DNA from: GCA-2401155 sp045047085
GTDB taxonomy: Bacteria; Pseudomonadota; Alphaproteobacteria; Rhizobiales; Rhizobiaceae
Length of the DNA: 64,000 nucleotides
Direction of reading: 5' to 3'
Assembly: GCA_045047085.1 (NCBI GenBank)
Contig: JASFYT010000046.1
Coordinates: forward strand, 48,753-112,752
Shown: positions 35,292 to 43,606 of the stretch, piece by piece
Layout of the letters: each line of letters opens with the position of its first letter
Position numbering within the stretch: the first letter of the stretch is position 1
Notes under the pieces: generated by a model
What the model saw: only the letters and a program-made list of their open reading frames with translations
Databases searched by the model: none
What the model was told of the DNA's origin: nothing
Translations under genes and position numbers: made by a program

Positions 35292-36083
35292 GTGACGGAG
35301 TATGATTTCTTAAATAAAGTGGTGCTGATTTCGGGTGCTGGCCGTGGTTTGGGCAAACGTGCAGCGGAGCGTTTTGGTAATGCAGGCGCAAAGCTGGTTT
35401 TAAATGACTATTCCGCCGACATTTTGGAAGAAACCCTCAAGGAACTTGGTGACAAAGGCTATAAGCTTTGCGGGGCCGCTGGCGACATTGCTGATGAAAA
35501 TGTTTCCAAAACACTGGTGGAATTGGCTGACCAGACATTTGGTGGCCTTAATATCACAATCAATAATGCGGGCATTGCACAGGATATGACCCGTTTGCAT
35601 GAGACCGATACGACCGTGGCAAAACGGGTGATTGATGTGGATTTGATGGGTGTATTTTATGCCATGAAGCATCAAATTCCGCTTATGTTAAAAACTGCCG
35701 AAGCTGATGGCGTTCCTTCTGTAATTCTCAATTTAGCATCGGCGGCAGGTGTTATGGGATCGCCAAACCTCGCAATTTATTCCGCTGCAAAACATGGGGT
35801 TGTGGCGCTCACCCGTTCTGCTGCACTCGAATATGCAACCAAAGGCATTCGGGTCAACGCGCTCTGCCCGTCTTTCACCCGCACCAATATGGTGACAGAT
35901 ATGCTGGACGGTTCACGACATGGGCGCGATATTGCTGAGGCCAAGTTGTTGGCTTTCAACCCCATGGGGCGTCTTGGTGAAGTGGATGAAATCGTACAAG
36001 CTATGTTGTGGGCCTGTAGCGATGAAAACAGCTATTATACCGGACAAACCCTGTCGATTGACGGTGGATTGCGGACCTCTTAG
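35292..36083 (+). CDS. SDR family NAD(P)-dependent oxidoreductase
   Basis: A 263-residue classical short-chain dehydrogenase. The cofactor loop is VVLISGAGRGLGKRAAERFG near residue 10, the NNAGIAQD segment lies near 88, and the catalytic Ser-Tyr-Lys set is seen as LNLASAAGVMG and IYSAAKHGVVALTRSAALEY near 145-175. The end YYTGQTLSIDGGLRTS is the usual C-terminus. The start is GTG at 35292 with AGGA 6-9 bases upstream; no in-frame ATG fits better. It lies 37 bases before the gamma-glutamyltransferase gene. Confidence 0.92.
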   Translation: MTEYDFLNKVVLISGAGRGLGKRAAERFGNAGAKLVLNDYSADILEETLKELGDKGYKLCGAAGDIADENVSKTLVELADQTFGGLNITINNAGIAQDMTRLHETDTTVAKRVIDVDLMGVFYAMKHQIPLMLKTAEADGVPSVILNLASAAGVMGSPNLAIYSAAKHGVVALTRSAALEYATKGIRVNALCPSFTRTNMVTDMLDGSRHGRDIAEAKLLAFNPMGRLGEVDEIVQAMLWACSDENSYYTGQTLSIDGGLRTS

Positions 36084-36120
36084 GGGCGACCCCAAACTTA
36101 ACAAAGTGAAAGCGAATGAA

Positions 36121-37884
36121 ATGACCCGAATTTTATCTCTTTTTGCATGTTTTTTATTGTTCTTTTCCGTGTTCATTTCTGGCCCTGTCCTCAGCGAACA
36201 ACTGGCCGATGGTATTGCGCCGGAATTTGCGAGCGGGCTCAGTTCCAATTCTTTGGTCAAAACCCAAGATCACATGATTGCAACGGCAAATCCTCATGCC
36301 AGCAAGGCAGGGAACGCTATATTGGAAGCCGGTGGCAATGCGGTAGACGCGATGGTAGCAGTTCAGTTGGTTTTGGGGCTGGTCGAGCCGCAATCATCTG
36401 GTCTTGGGGGTGGTGCGTTCTTGGTTTACTGGGATCAAAAAACCAAAAAACTAACTACTTTTGACGGGCGTGAAACAGCTCCTGCTGCGGCTACCAGCGA
36501 ATTATTTCTTGATGCAGATGGCAAACCACTAAAATTTTTTGACGCTGTGATCGGCGGACGCTCAGTTGGAGTGCCTGGAACTGTCCGGTTATTGCATGAA
36601 GTGCATAAGGCCCACGGCAAGCTGGCATGGAAAGATGTTTTTGCCCCGGCAATTAAGCTTGCTGGGGACGGTTTCAAGGTTTCTGAACGTTTGAACGCGC
36701 TGATCACAAGGGCTGGGGAATCATTGTATCGCTATGAGACCACCCGTAATTATTTCCTGAGCGAGGAAGGCGTGCCGCTCTTTCCCGGCACGTTGATCAT
36801 CAATAAACCTTATGCGCAAACCCTAGGTGCAATTGCTTTGGGCGGTGCTGATGTGTTTTACAATGGGGCTATTGCCCGTGACATCGTAGACACTGTGCGG
36901 GGAACAGATGGTAATCCGGGCGTATTGTCGATGGAAGATATGGCCAATTACCAAATTAAGGAGCGTGAGGCGGTTTGCGCAACTTATCGTAAAAATAATA
37001 TTTGCGGCATGGGTCCCCCCTCTTCCGGTGCTTTGACGGTTGGGCAGATTCTGAAACTGGTTGAACCCTATGATTTAGCTGCACTCGGTCCGGCTAACCC
37101 TGAAAGCTGGCGATTGATTGGCGATGCTTCGCGTTTGGCTTTTGCTGACCGTGGTCGCTATATGGCTGATAATGATTTCGTGAAAATGCCCAAAGGCCTG
37201 CTCAATGAGCAATATTTGAAAGAACGTGCAAAACTGCTGAAAGGCAATGCGGCATTGACCAAAGAAGAGGTCAAACCTGGCAATCCACCAACAGACCATG
37301 CGCTGCTATATTCAGATGATGAAGCTATTGAACTTCCCTCAACCAGTCACTTTTCGATTGTGGATGGTGAAGGCAATGTGGTTTCCATGACCACGACAAT
37401 TGAAAACGGCTTTGGTTCACGGCTGATGGTGCGCGGTTTTCTTTTGAACAATGAATTGACCGATTTTTCCTTCAGGGCCGAGCGTAACGGCAAAAAAATC
37501 GCCAATCGGGTGGAGCCCGGAAAAAGGCCTCGATCTTCCATGTCTCCTACCATCATCATGCGCGATGGAAGGCCCTATATGGCAATTGGATCTCCGGGGG
37601 GAAGCAGGATTATTGGCTATGTGGCAAAAACGATCATTGCCCATCTGGACTGGGGCATGGATGTACAGGCGGCAATTTCACTCCCCCATCTGGTCAACCG
37701 ATTTGGCACTTATGATCTGGAAGAAGGAACCAATGCCGAACGCTTCAAACCAGCGCTTGAGGCGATGGGTTTCAAAGTGCGCGTGCGTGGCCTGAATTCT
37801 GGCCTGCATGGCATTGTGATCACTGAACACGGATTTGAAGGCGGCGCAGATCCGCGCCGCGAAGGAATAATTCTGGGAAAATAG
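36121..37884 (+). CDS. ggt: Gamma-glutamyltransferase, secreted
   Basis: Periplasmic enzyme that hydrolyses or transfers the gamma-glutamyl group of glutathione. The 587-residue precursor starts at 36121 with a clear signal peptide (basic MTR, then a hydrophobic run to about residue 24). The open frame continues into the SDR gene but without a start. The autoprocessing site is seen as STSHFSIVDGEGN with Thr as nucleophile near residue 403, and the substrate loop as GSPGGSRI near 490. The usual large and small subunits would result. Its short distance to the SDR gene suggests co-transcription. Confidence 0.95.
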   Translation: MTRILSLFACFLLFFSVFISGPVLSEQLADGIAPEFASGLSSNSLVKTQDHMIATANPHASKAGNAILEAGGNAVDAMVAVQLVLGLVEPQSSGLGGGAFLVYWDQKTKKLTTFDGRETAPAAATSELFLDADGKPLKFFDAVIGGRSVGVPGTVRLLHEVHKAHGKLAWKDVFAPAIKLAGDGFKVSERLNALITRAGESLYRYETTRNYFLSEEGVPLFPGTLIINKPYAQTLGAIALGGADVFYNGAIARDIVDTVRGTDGNPGVLSMEDMANYQIKEREAVCATYRKNNICGMGPPSSGALTVGQILKLVEPYDLAALGPANPESWRLIGDASRLAFADRGRYMADNDFVKMPKGLLNEQYLKERAKLLKGNAALTKEEVKPGNPPTDHALLYSDDEAIELPSTSHFSIVDGEGNVVSMTTTIENGFGSRLMVRGFLLNNELTDFSFRAERNGKKIANRVEPGKRPRSSMSPTIIMRDGRPYMAIGSPGGSRIIGYVAKTIIAHLDWGMDVQAAISLPHLVNRFGTYDLEEGTNAERFKPALEAMGFKVRVRGLNSGLHGIVITEHGFEGGADPRREGIILGK

Positions 37885-37904
37885 CTAAATTTTAGGCGGT
37901 TTTA

Positions 37905-38153
37905 CTAAATTGAACCGCTTACAACTTCTTTTCTGATCAGATTGCGCATGTTTTCAATCAGGCGCTCTGTTTCATATGACAAATGAGAAATTTGCAAATC
38001 GTCTTCGATCTTTTCGGCGCCTATGCGTTTTGCGATCACAGACATTAAAGCGTCATTGCTCGTTGAGAGTGCCTCCATACGCACTAACATCCGCGCGCGC
38101 ATGCATTGGGCAGGTGATGGCGGATATTCGATTTCACTGGATGGCCTGATCAT
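37905..38153 (-). CDS. Small unknown protein
   Basis: I do not recognise this 82-residue protein. The N-terminal third contains YPPSPAQCMRARMLVRM and the rest is predicted helical with many acidic residues (ISHLSYETERLIENMRNLIRKE). There is no signal peptide or membrane segment. It is called because AAGGA lies 7 bases before the ATG, and because it fills the gap between ggt and the NAD kinase gene on the opposite strand. It converges on ggt; a 6-bp stem (37896-37901 with 37913-37918) overlaps its last codons. Confidence 0.6.
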   Translation of the reverse strand: MIRPSSEIEYPPSPAQCMRARMLVRMEALSTSNDALMSVIAKRIGAEKIEDDLQISHLSYETERLIENMRNLIRKEVVSGSI

Positions 38154-38383
38154 ATTCTGTCCTTTACGCTGTTACAAGATTGGCAGAACTGCCTTCTTAT
38201 CGAGCTTCAATCCTCACCCAATATGCTTAATAAATAATTATAAAATCGGGCGAATCATTGATTAAACGATGGCAAATTGAAGATAGCCAAACGATTAAAT
38301 TTCTGGCATCAATTAGAACCAATATAATTAAACACACCTGTGGGTCTAAGGACCTGTTTAAGTTACGGAATGCAGATTAAAGA

Positions 38384-39142
38384 ATGAAAATTGCTTTTGC
38401 CGCCAGTTCCACAGCGGACGCCCAGTCAGCACTTGCTGAATTGACAAAACGCTATGGAAACGCTTCCAAGACCGATTGTGATGTGATCGTGGCGCTGGGG
38501 GGCGATGGTTATATGCTGCACACCTTGCATAAATCTATGAATAGCGGCACGCCGATTTATGGCATGAATAAAGGCACCATCGGCTTTTTAATGAATAATT
38601 ATGAGGAAGATGGCCTGCCTGAGCGTCTTGAGAAAACCGTAAAAAGCAGGATCAGCCCGCTTAATATGACTGCAACGGATATTATTGGAGAAGTGCACAC
38701 CGCCAAAGCCATCAATGAAGTATCGCTGTTGCGCCAATCCTATCAAGCAGCCAGTTTGCGGGTTTGTATAGATGGCAAAGAGCAGCTGGAATCGCTGATA
38801 TGTGATGGAGTTCTGGTGGCAACGCCTGCCGGGTCAACAGCCTATAATTTATCTGCGCACGGACCGATATTGCCCCTCAACGCGCCTTTATTAGCCCTCA
38901 CTCCAGTTAGCCCGTTTCGCCCGCGCCGCTGGCGTGGGGCCTTGATACCGGATTCTTCCAAAATTGCCATTGATATCAACGACCCCAAAAAACGCCCTGT
39001 GAACGCTGTGGCAGATCATACGGAAATCAAATCCGTTGTGAGAGTTGAAGTGGCGTTAGATAAAAAATCCAAGGCGTATATTCTGTTTGATGCCCAACAC
39101 TCTTGGGATGACAGGATTTTGGCTGAGCAATTTCAATATTAG
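38384..39142 (+). CDS. nadK: NAD kinase
   Basis: Phosphorylates NAD to NADP with ATP or polyphosphate. The product is 252 residues, typical of the short alphaproteobacterial form. The conserved GGDGYMLHTLH motif is at residues 39-49 and the second motif LVATPAGSTAYNLSAHGPILP near 148. NEVSLLR near 108 is also family-typical. It is a single gene facing the DUF2336 gene. No promoter was resolved in the 230-base upstream gap. Confidence 0.96.
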   Translation: MKIAFAASSTADAQSALAELTKRYGNASKTDCDVIVALGGDGYMLHTLHKSMNSGTPIYGMNKGTIGFLMNNYEEDGLPERLEKTVKSRISPLNMTATDIIGEVHTAKAINEVSLLRQSYQAASLRVCIDGKEQLESLICDGVLVATPAGSTAYNLSAHGPILPLNAPLLALTPVSPFRPRRWRGALIPDSSKIAIDINDPKKRPVNAVADHTEIKSVVRVEVALDKKSKAYILFDAQHSWDDRILAEQFQY

Positions 39143-39217
39143 ATGATCAACATTCTAGCTCTTGGCGGCCCATCGCCATCTTGAACGTAGCCTTCCGCCG
39201 CAATTAAATCAGAGTTC

Positions 39218-40681
39218 CTAAGCTACCAGTTCATCGAGAAAGGCGCGCTCGTTGGCCGGCATGATGTTGCCTGCTTGTGGTAACTCGGTGTTGGTGTTGT
39301 CGGCGGACTTGTCGAACACTGCTTCAAAGTTCAATTCGAAATCATCGTCAGAGATGATGTCCACACAGTCACCTGCGATTGCAAACACTTCCTTATTGAG
39401 AATCGCCTGGAATTCGAGGTCAAAACCTTCGAAATCCGGTTCATCAAGCATATCCTTCTCGAATGCATCCATATCTACTTCTGCAACTATGGAAATTGGC
39501 GCAGGAAGAGCCATGGTTTCGCGGATGGCGTTTTTGTTTTGAATTTCACCAACCCGTGTTAAGGCAGATTCACGCGCGGTTTCAGCCGCCAGTTTGCGTA
39601 ACAGCACCAGTAAATTATCGGCAATGCTGATGCCAGATGCTGCTTGCGTTTTCAAATATGCGTCCAGAGTTTCTCGTGTCACCAGATAGGCAAGACGTGA
39701 AGCGTTGAGATACTTACCCGAAGACAGCAAGCGTCGCCAAGCGGAAATTGCTGAAAGGAACACACCAAATGCGTCCTCTGGAAGCCCTGCCTTGGCGAAT
39801 ACGGCACGCAAAGCCGCCTGTTTATCGTTAGCCAGCATTGCCTCTACTCGTCTCGCGGGAATTTGGCTTAACTGGCTGAGCGATCGGGCAAAAAGCGTTA
39901 TATTGCCCGTGCAAATTGCACGAAGCAGGAAGGATGTACTGACTTTCTTAGCCTTTATCAGGCTGGAAACCACCCTATCCACGTCCGCCTCATCCGCATT
40001 GGCAACCAATCTGATGGTAGCTTTTTCGCAAGCGCTGCGTATGCAATCATCTGCTTTGCGGGAAGGAAGCCATGCGCGGCTGGTAACGAGTTTGTTCAGG
40101 CTGGTTCCAAGTTTTTCAACCAGCAAAATATGGGTTTCTGCCAGCAGATTTTCTTTCTTGAACAGCTCATTGCGAATTTCTGCAGCTTCCCCGTGACGCT
40201 CGGCCAAACGGTGCAGGCTTTTGGTTGAAAACGTCGCTGCGGAATTTAAAAGCATCCCAAGGCAGGCCTCAAGAGACGCGACTTCAGCGATTGCTGCGGC
40301 TACTGCAAGTGATAAGTCACTACGGCAGGCGATAGCAATTTGTTGCTGGATGGAACCGGTTGCCACAAGATCGACCAGTTCTGCGTCAAGAAATATTGGC
40401 GAACGGGCAATGACCAGAGTTGATATTTCCGGCACATCGGCTGCCAGCGTCATGATGATATGGCGCGGGGCAATTGAACTGACAGCAAGTATTTCGGCCA
40501 TCGACAAACGCACATCGGGAGATGGATCTTCTAGCAGCAAAGTCATTGCTGCTTCTGCGCTTTCACGCTCTTCATCTTCGAGATCGGAAAGCAAAAACGC
40601 GCGCGAAAGCGCGTTCGTTGCCTGCACTCGATCTAACACGGCGGCAGTATCAACCCACTCCAAGAAACGTTCTACAATCAT
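39218..40681 (-). CDS. DUF2336 domain-containing protein
   Basis: A 487-residue, helix-rich alphaproteobacterial protein matching DUF2336, a family of unknown function built from HEAT-like repeats. Alternating helices such as DVRLSMAEILAVSSIAPRHI and IQQQIAIACRSDLSLAVAAA are seen through the first 350 residues, and the last 80 residues are strongly acidic with no hydrophobic segment. No catalytic motif is visible. Related proteins are scattered in Rhizobiales next to regulatory genes; a scaffold or protein-binding role is only a guess. Confidence 0.85.
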   Translation of the reverse strand: MIVERFLEWVDTAAVLDRVQATNALSRAFLLSDLEDEERESAEAAMTLLLEDPSPDVRLSMAEILAVSSIAPRHIIMTLAADVPEISTLVIARSPIFLDAELVDLVATGSIQQQIAIACRSDLSLAVAAAIAEVASLEACLGMLLNSAATFSTKSLHRLAERHGEAAEIRNELFKKENLLAETHILLVEKLGTSLNKLVTSRAWLPSRKADDCIRSACEKATIRLVANADEADVDRVVSSLIKAKKVSTSFLLRAICTGNITLFARSLSQLSQIPARRVEAMLANDKQAALRAVFAKAGLPEDAFGVFLSAISAWRRLLSSGKYLNASRLAYLVTRETLDAYLKTQAASGISIADNLLVLLRKLAAETARESALTRVGEIQNKNAIRETMALPAPISIVAEVDMDAFEKDMLDEPDFEGFDLEFQAILNKEVFAIAGDCVDIISDDDFELNFEAVFDKSADNTNTELPQAGNIMPANERAFLDELVA

Positions 40682-40799
40682 ATTTTGACAGCTCTACTTT
40701 CACGCGAACACATGAGATTCGTACGGAAGGTAGCTGGAAAGGATTAACGAATTATTCACTATAAAATTTAGTTCAAAGACCGGTGAAAATAATTGACTA

Positions 40800-41408
40800 T
40801 CACCCCTTCCAATCGGGGCGCAGCAACTCGAATATTTCACCATGACCTTTGAAATCCATATAGCCCAGTCGTGTGACTGGTTTTGCAATATTTACATCGA
40901 AGCGACCATCGGTGATTACCCTGTCATCGATATAAATGCCCATAACCTGCCCGATAACGACAATATCGTTGGTTTTGTTGCCATCGATGTCTACGGTTTC
41001 GATGATCTGCGTCACTTTGCACTCAAGTGCTGCGCAGGTATCGCGTACCCTAGCTGGTTTCACCATCTCACTGGGAGCTGATGCAATATCTGCGTATTCA
41101 AATTCGCTGGTATTATGGGGGGCATCCACGCTGGTTTCATTCATGACATTAACCAGATCCTGCCCAACATAATTATAAACAAATTCGCCGGTATCACGGG
41201 CATTGGTAGCACTGTCTTTCCAGCCACCGGAGGAAAACATGATCAAATCAGGGTTTGCACCGATAGCATTAAAAAAACTGTATGGCGCAAGATTGGGAAA
41301 GCCTTCCTTTGACAGGGTCGAAATCCAACCAATCGGGCGCGGCGCAACAATTGCCTTAAAGGGGTTATGGCTCAGACCGTGATTATTATCTTTTGTACTA
41401 TAAAACAT
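40800..41408 (-). CDS. Flavin reductase-like domain protein
   Basis: A 202-residue protein of the flavin reductase-like split-barrel family. The signature APRPIGWISTLSKEGFPNLAPYSFFNAIGANP at about residues 22-54 is broken here into the motifs RPIGWIST and NLAPYSFFN, which contact FMN. Members reduce flavin with NAD(P)H or bind it for partner oxygenases. The neighbouring gene encodes a nitroreductase, 32 bases upstream on the same strand, so both flavoproteins are probably co-transcribed. The exact substrate is unknown. Confidence 0.9.
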   Translation of the reverse strand: MFYSTKDNNHGLSHNPFKAIVAPRPIGWISTLSKEGFPNLAPYSFFNAIGANPDLIMFSSGGWKDSATNARDTGEFVYNYVGQDLVNVMNETSVDAPHNTSEFEYADIASAPSEMVKPARVRDTCAALECKVTQIIETVDIDGNKTNDIVVIGQVMGIYIDDRVITDGRFDVNIAKPVTRLGYMDFKGHGEIFELLRPDWKG

Positions 41409-41440
41409 TTACTAAATTGTCCTTTTTGAAGGCTAATAAT

Positions 41441-42031
41441 CTATTGATTCATAAACGAAAAAACATCGTCAACTTGTGGGCGTCCACGTTCGGTTTTTGG
41501 CATTTGCTTCTTGCCAATGTGAACAAATCCGGCAATTTTCTCACCGGAATTCACGCCAAATCTGGGCGCAAGAACATCATCGAATGCCACCCACTCGGTC
41601 AACCATTGAGCATCGTAACCAAGCGCATTGGCGGCCATGAGCAAATTCATTGTGGCGGCACCTGCCGAGAGCACCTGCTCCCATTCAGGCACTTTCGGAT
41701 GGACCTTTGGTGCACTGATTACCCCGATCACCACCGGTACGCGGGTAAAACGACCTCTTTCGATTTCTAGGATTTCGTTTGAATATTCGGCATTTAATTC
41801 CTTGAAGCGAGCTTCAATCATCTCTCCAAGTTTGATGCAATAATCCGCCCCATATTGAACAAAGCGCCAGGGAGCGATCTTGCCGTGATCGGGAACCCGT
41901 GAGGCAATTTCTATCAATGCACGCACTTGGTTTTCATCCGGCCCCGGCCCAGACATCGCTTTTGCTGGAACGGAACGACGGTTTTGCAGGAAGGCAAAGG
42001 TTTCTGGATATTCTGGATTTAGGCCGGTCAT
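41441..42031 (-). CDS. Nitroreductase family protein (YdjA-like)
   Basis: A 196-residue FMN-dependent nitroreductase-fold enzyme. FLQNRRSVPAKAMSGPG near residue 13 is the flavin phosphate site, RVPDHGKIAPWRFV near 45 the family's second segment, and AGAATMNLLMAANALGYDAQWL near 125 the ring-contact helix. This short form resembles YdjA. The start at 42031 (MTGLNPEYPE) is preferred over TTG at 42040. It precedes the flavin reductase gene and is divergent from the secreted unknown protein at 42155. Confidence 0.9.
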   Translation of the reverse strand: MTGLNPEYPETFAFLQNRRSVPAKAMSGPGPDENQVRALIEIASRVPDHGKIAPWRFVQYGADYCIKLGEMIEARFKELNAEYSNEILEIERGRFTRVPVVIGVISAPKVHPKVPEWEQVLSAGAATMNLLMAANALGYDAQWLTEWVAFDDVLAPRFGVNSGEKIAGFVHIGKKQMPKTERGRPQVDDVFSFMNQ

Positions 42032-42154
42032 GGGAGACAAAAACTCTGCTTGTTGTTTCTACGCTGCCCCTTTTGCCATGGCAATTTCGAATTGTCACTG
42101 ATAATAAGACTGAACCTGATTTCATAAGAACCTCGAAAACACGGACCAAGTTTT

Positions 42155-43033
42155 TTGATTTTTTTTTACCCTTTCAGATTTCTGCTTATCGTCCTTGCTC
42201 TACTGCTGATTGGGCCGGAACAGAGCTATGCACAAAATAATGCCCAGAACAAAGGTGGCAAAGATAGTCAAAACATCACCCGTTTGACGCTTGAAGCGCG
42301 ATTGACCAAGGATGGTCAGACGATTGAGAACGGTTTGGAATGGCGTATCTTCGGTCAAAATCTTGGGCCGGACGGTAAGCTTCCATTACTGCTTGAGACT
42401 ATTGGCGGCACTAAATCATTTGATATCACACAAGGGGACTATCTGGTGCATGTGGCCTATGGCCATGCGGCATTGGTCCGAAAGGTCAGTGTTGAAAAAG
42501 CCTCTACTGTGGTTTTTGAACTGAATGCTGGCGGCCTCAAACTTGATGCAATTGCAGCAATTGATACACCCATTCCGGCCAAATACCTCCAATTTGATGT
42601 CTACGATTCGGAGCAAAACGAGTTTGGTGAGAGAAAACTGATCGCCAGAGCAGTCGGCGCAGGAAAAATTATACCCTTTCCGGCGGGTACTTATCACGTG
42701 ATATCACGGTTCGGTGAGACCAATGCAGAAATCGGTGCTGATTTGCGGGTGCAACCGGGTAAAGTTACCGCAGCAAATCTCGAACATCGCGCCGCCATTT
42801 TAACCTTCAGACTGGTTAGTAGCGCAGGCGGGGACGCCATTGCCGACACCTCTTGGTCTATCCTCACCGAGAGTGGTGATCTGATTACCGAAAGCCGCAG
42901 CACATTTCCAACAATGGTGCTGGCAGAAGGCTCATATTCGGCCATTGCGAAGCACAAAGGCACGATCTATTCAACAAATTTTGAAGTTAAATCGGGTGTG
43001 TTTGGTGATATAGAGGTTCTTGCAATCAATTAA
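42155..43033 (+). CDS. Predicted secreted protein, unknown function
   Basis: A 292-residue protein with a signal peptide of about 26 residues (LLIVLALLLIGPEQSYAQ). The mature part is beta-rich with repeated units of similar shape: phrases such as LPLLLETIGG, GDYLVHVAYGHA, AGTYHVISRFG and EGSYSAIAKHKG suggest two or three related beta domains. Rhizobiales encode similar proteins without known function. The frame opens only 27 bases upstream and holds no ATG, so TTG at 42155 is used; a T-rich run sits at the start. It lies 49 bases before msrB, likely one operon. Confidence 0.78.
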   Translation: MIFFYPFRFLLIVLALLLIGPEQSYAQNNAQNKGGKDSQNITRLTLEARLTKDGQTIENGLEWRIFGQNLGPDGKLPLLLETIGGTKSFDITQGDYLVHVAYGHAALVRKVSVEKASTVVFELNAGGLKLDAIAAIDTPIPAKYLQFDVYDSEQNEFGERKLIARAVGAGKIIPFPAGTYHVISRFGETNAEIGADLRVQPGKVTAANLEHRAAILTFRLVSSAGGDAIADTSWSILTESGDLITESRSTFPTMVLAEGSYSAIAKHKGTIYSTNFEVKSGVFGDIEVLAIN

Positions 43034-43082
43034 AGAGGCACTAAATCATTGAAACGACCTCTTGCAATAAGGAACTTTGATT

Positions 43083-43565
43083 TTGAACAGACGCAATTTT
43101 CTTAAATCCAGCATCGGACTTGCTGCCCTTAGCAGTGTTTCAACATTTGCACTACAGGCTCAAGCCAGCGGTACATTTGAAATCACAAAAACAGACGCAG
43201 AATGGCGTAAGATTTTGTCACCAGCGAGTTATCAGGTTCTGCGCCATGAAGACACGGAACGAGCATTCACCAGCCTCCTTTTGGATGAGCACGGTGAAGG
43301 CAATTTCAATTGCGCAGGCTGCGATTTACCGCTCTATGCTTCGAAGACCAAATTTGATAGCCGCACCGGCTGGCCCAGTTTCTGGGAAGCGTTGCCTGAT
43401 GCTGTGGCAACGAGAACCGACCGCACCTTGCTCTTCATAGTTCGTACAGAATTGCACTGTCGTCGTTGCGGTGGGCATTTGGGCCACCTGTTTGATGATG
43501 GCCCTGCTCCGACAGGAAAACGTCATTGTATCAATGGGTTATCATTGAATTTTGAAGCTGCTTAA
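43083..43565 (+). CDS. msrB: Tat-exported peptide-methionine (R)-S-oxide reductase
   Basis: Reduces methionine-R-sulfoxide in proteins. The 160-residue product carries a twin-arginine signal (NRRNFLKSSIGLAALSS) and so works in the periplasm, unlike most cytoplasmic MsrB. The zinc-binding pairs CAGC and CRRC, the substrate segment TGWPSFWEAL, and the catalytic Cys in RHCINGLSLNF are present. Two TTG starts are possible; 43083 lies 9 bases after AAGGA and is preferred to 43077. It probably shares a message with the secreted protein upstream. The product has no fused MsrA. Confidence 0.93.
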   Translation: MNRRNFLKSSIGLAALSSVSTFALQAQASGTFEITKTDAEWRKILSPASYQVLRHEDTERAFTSLLLDEHGEGNFNCAGCDLPLYASKTKFDSRTGWPSFWEALPDAVATRTDRTLLFIVRTELHCRRCGGHLGHLFDDGPAPTGKRHCINGLSLNFEAA

Positions 43566-43572
43566 GATGATA

Positions 43573-43606
43573 TTGGCAGTGGAATTATTCCGCTGCCAAC
43601 CTTTTT
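43573..43606 (+). terminator. Rho-independent terminator of msrB overlapping thrS
   Basis: A 12-bp stem with one G-T pair (43573-43584 with 43588-43599), 3-base loop, followed by five T. The right arm and T-run are the last codons of the convergent thrS gene on the other strand. Confidence 0.75.

Noticed and set aside
35920..36120. Upstream extension of the gamma-glutamyltransferase frame into the SDR gene
   Set aside because: The signal peptide begins at 36121; the extension lies within the SDR coding sequence in another frame.
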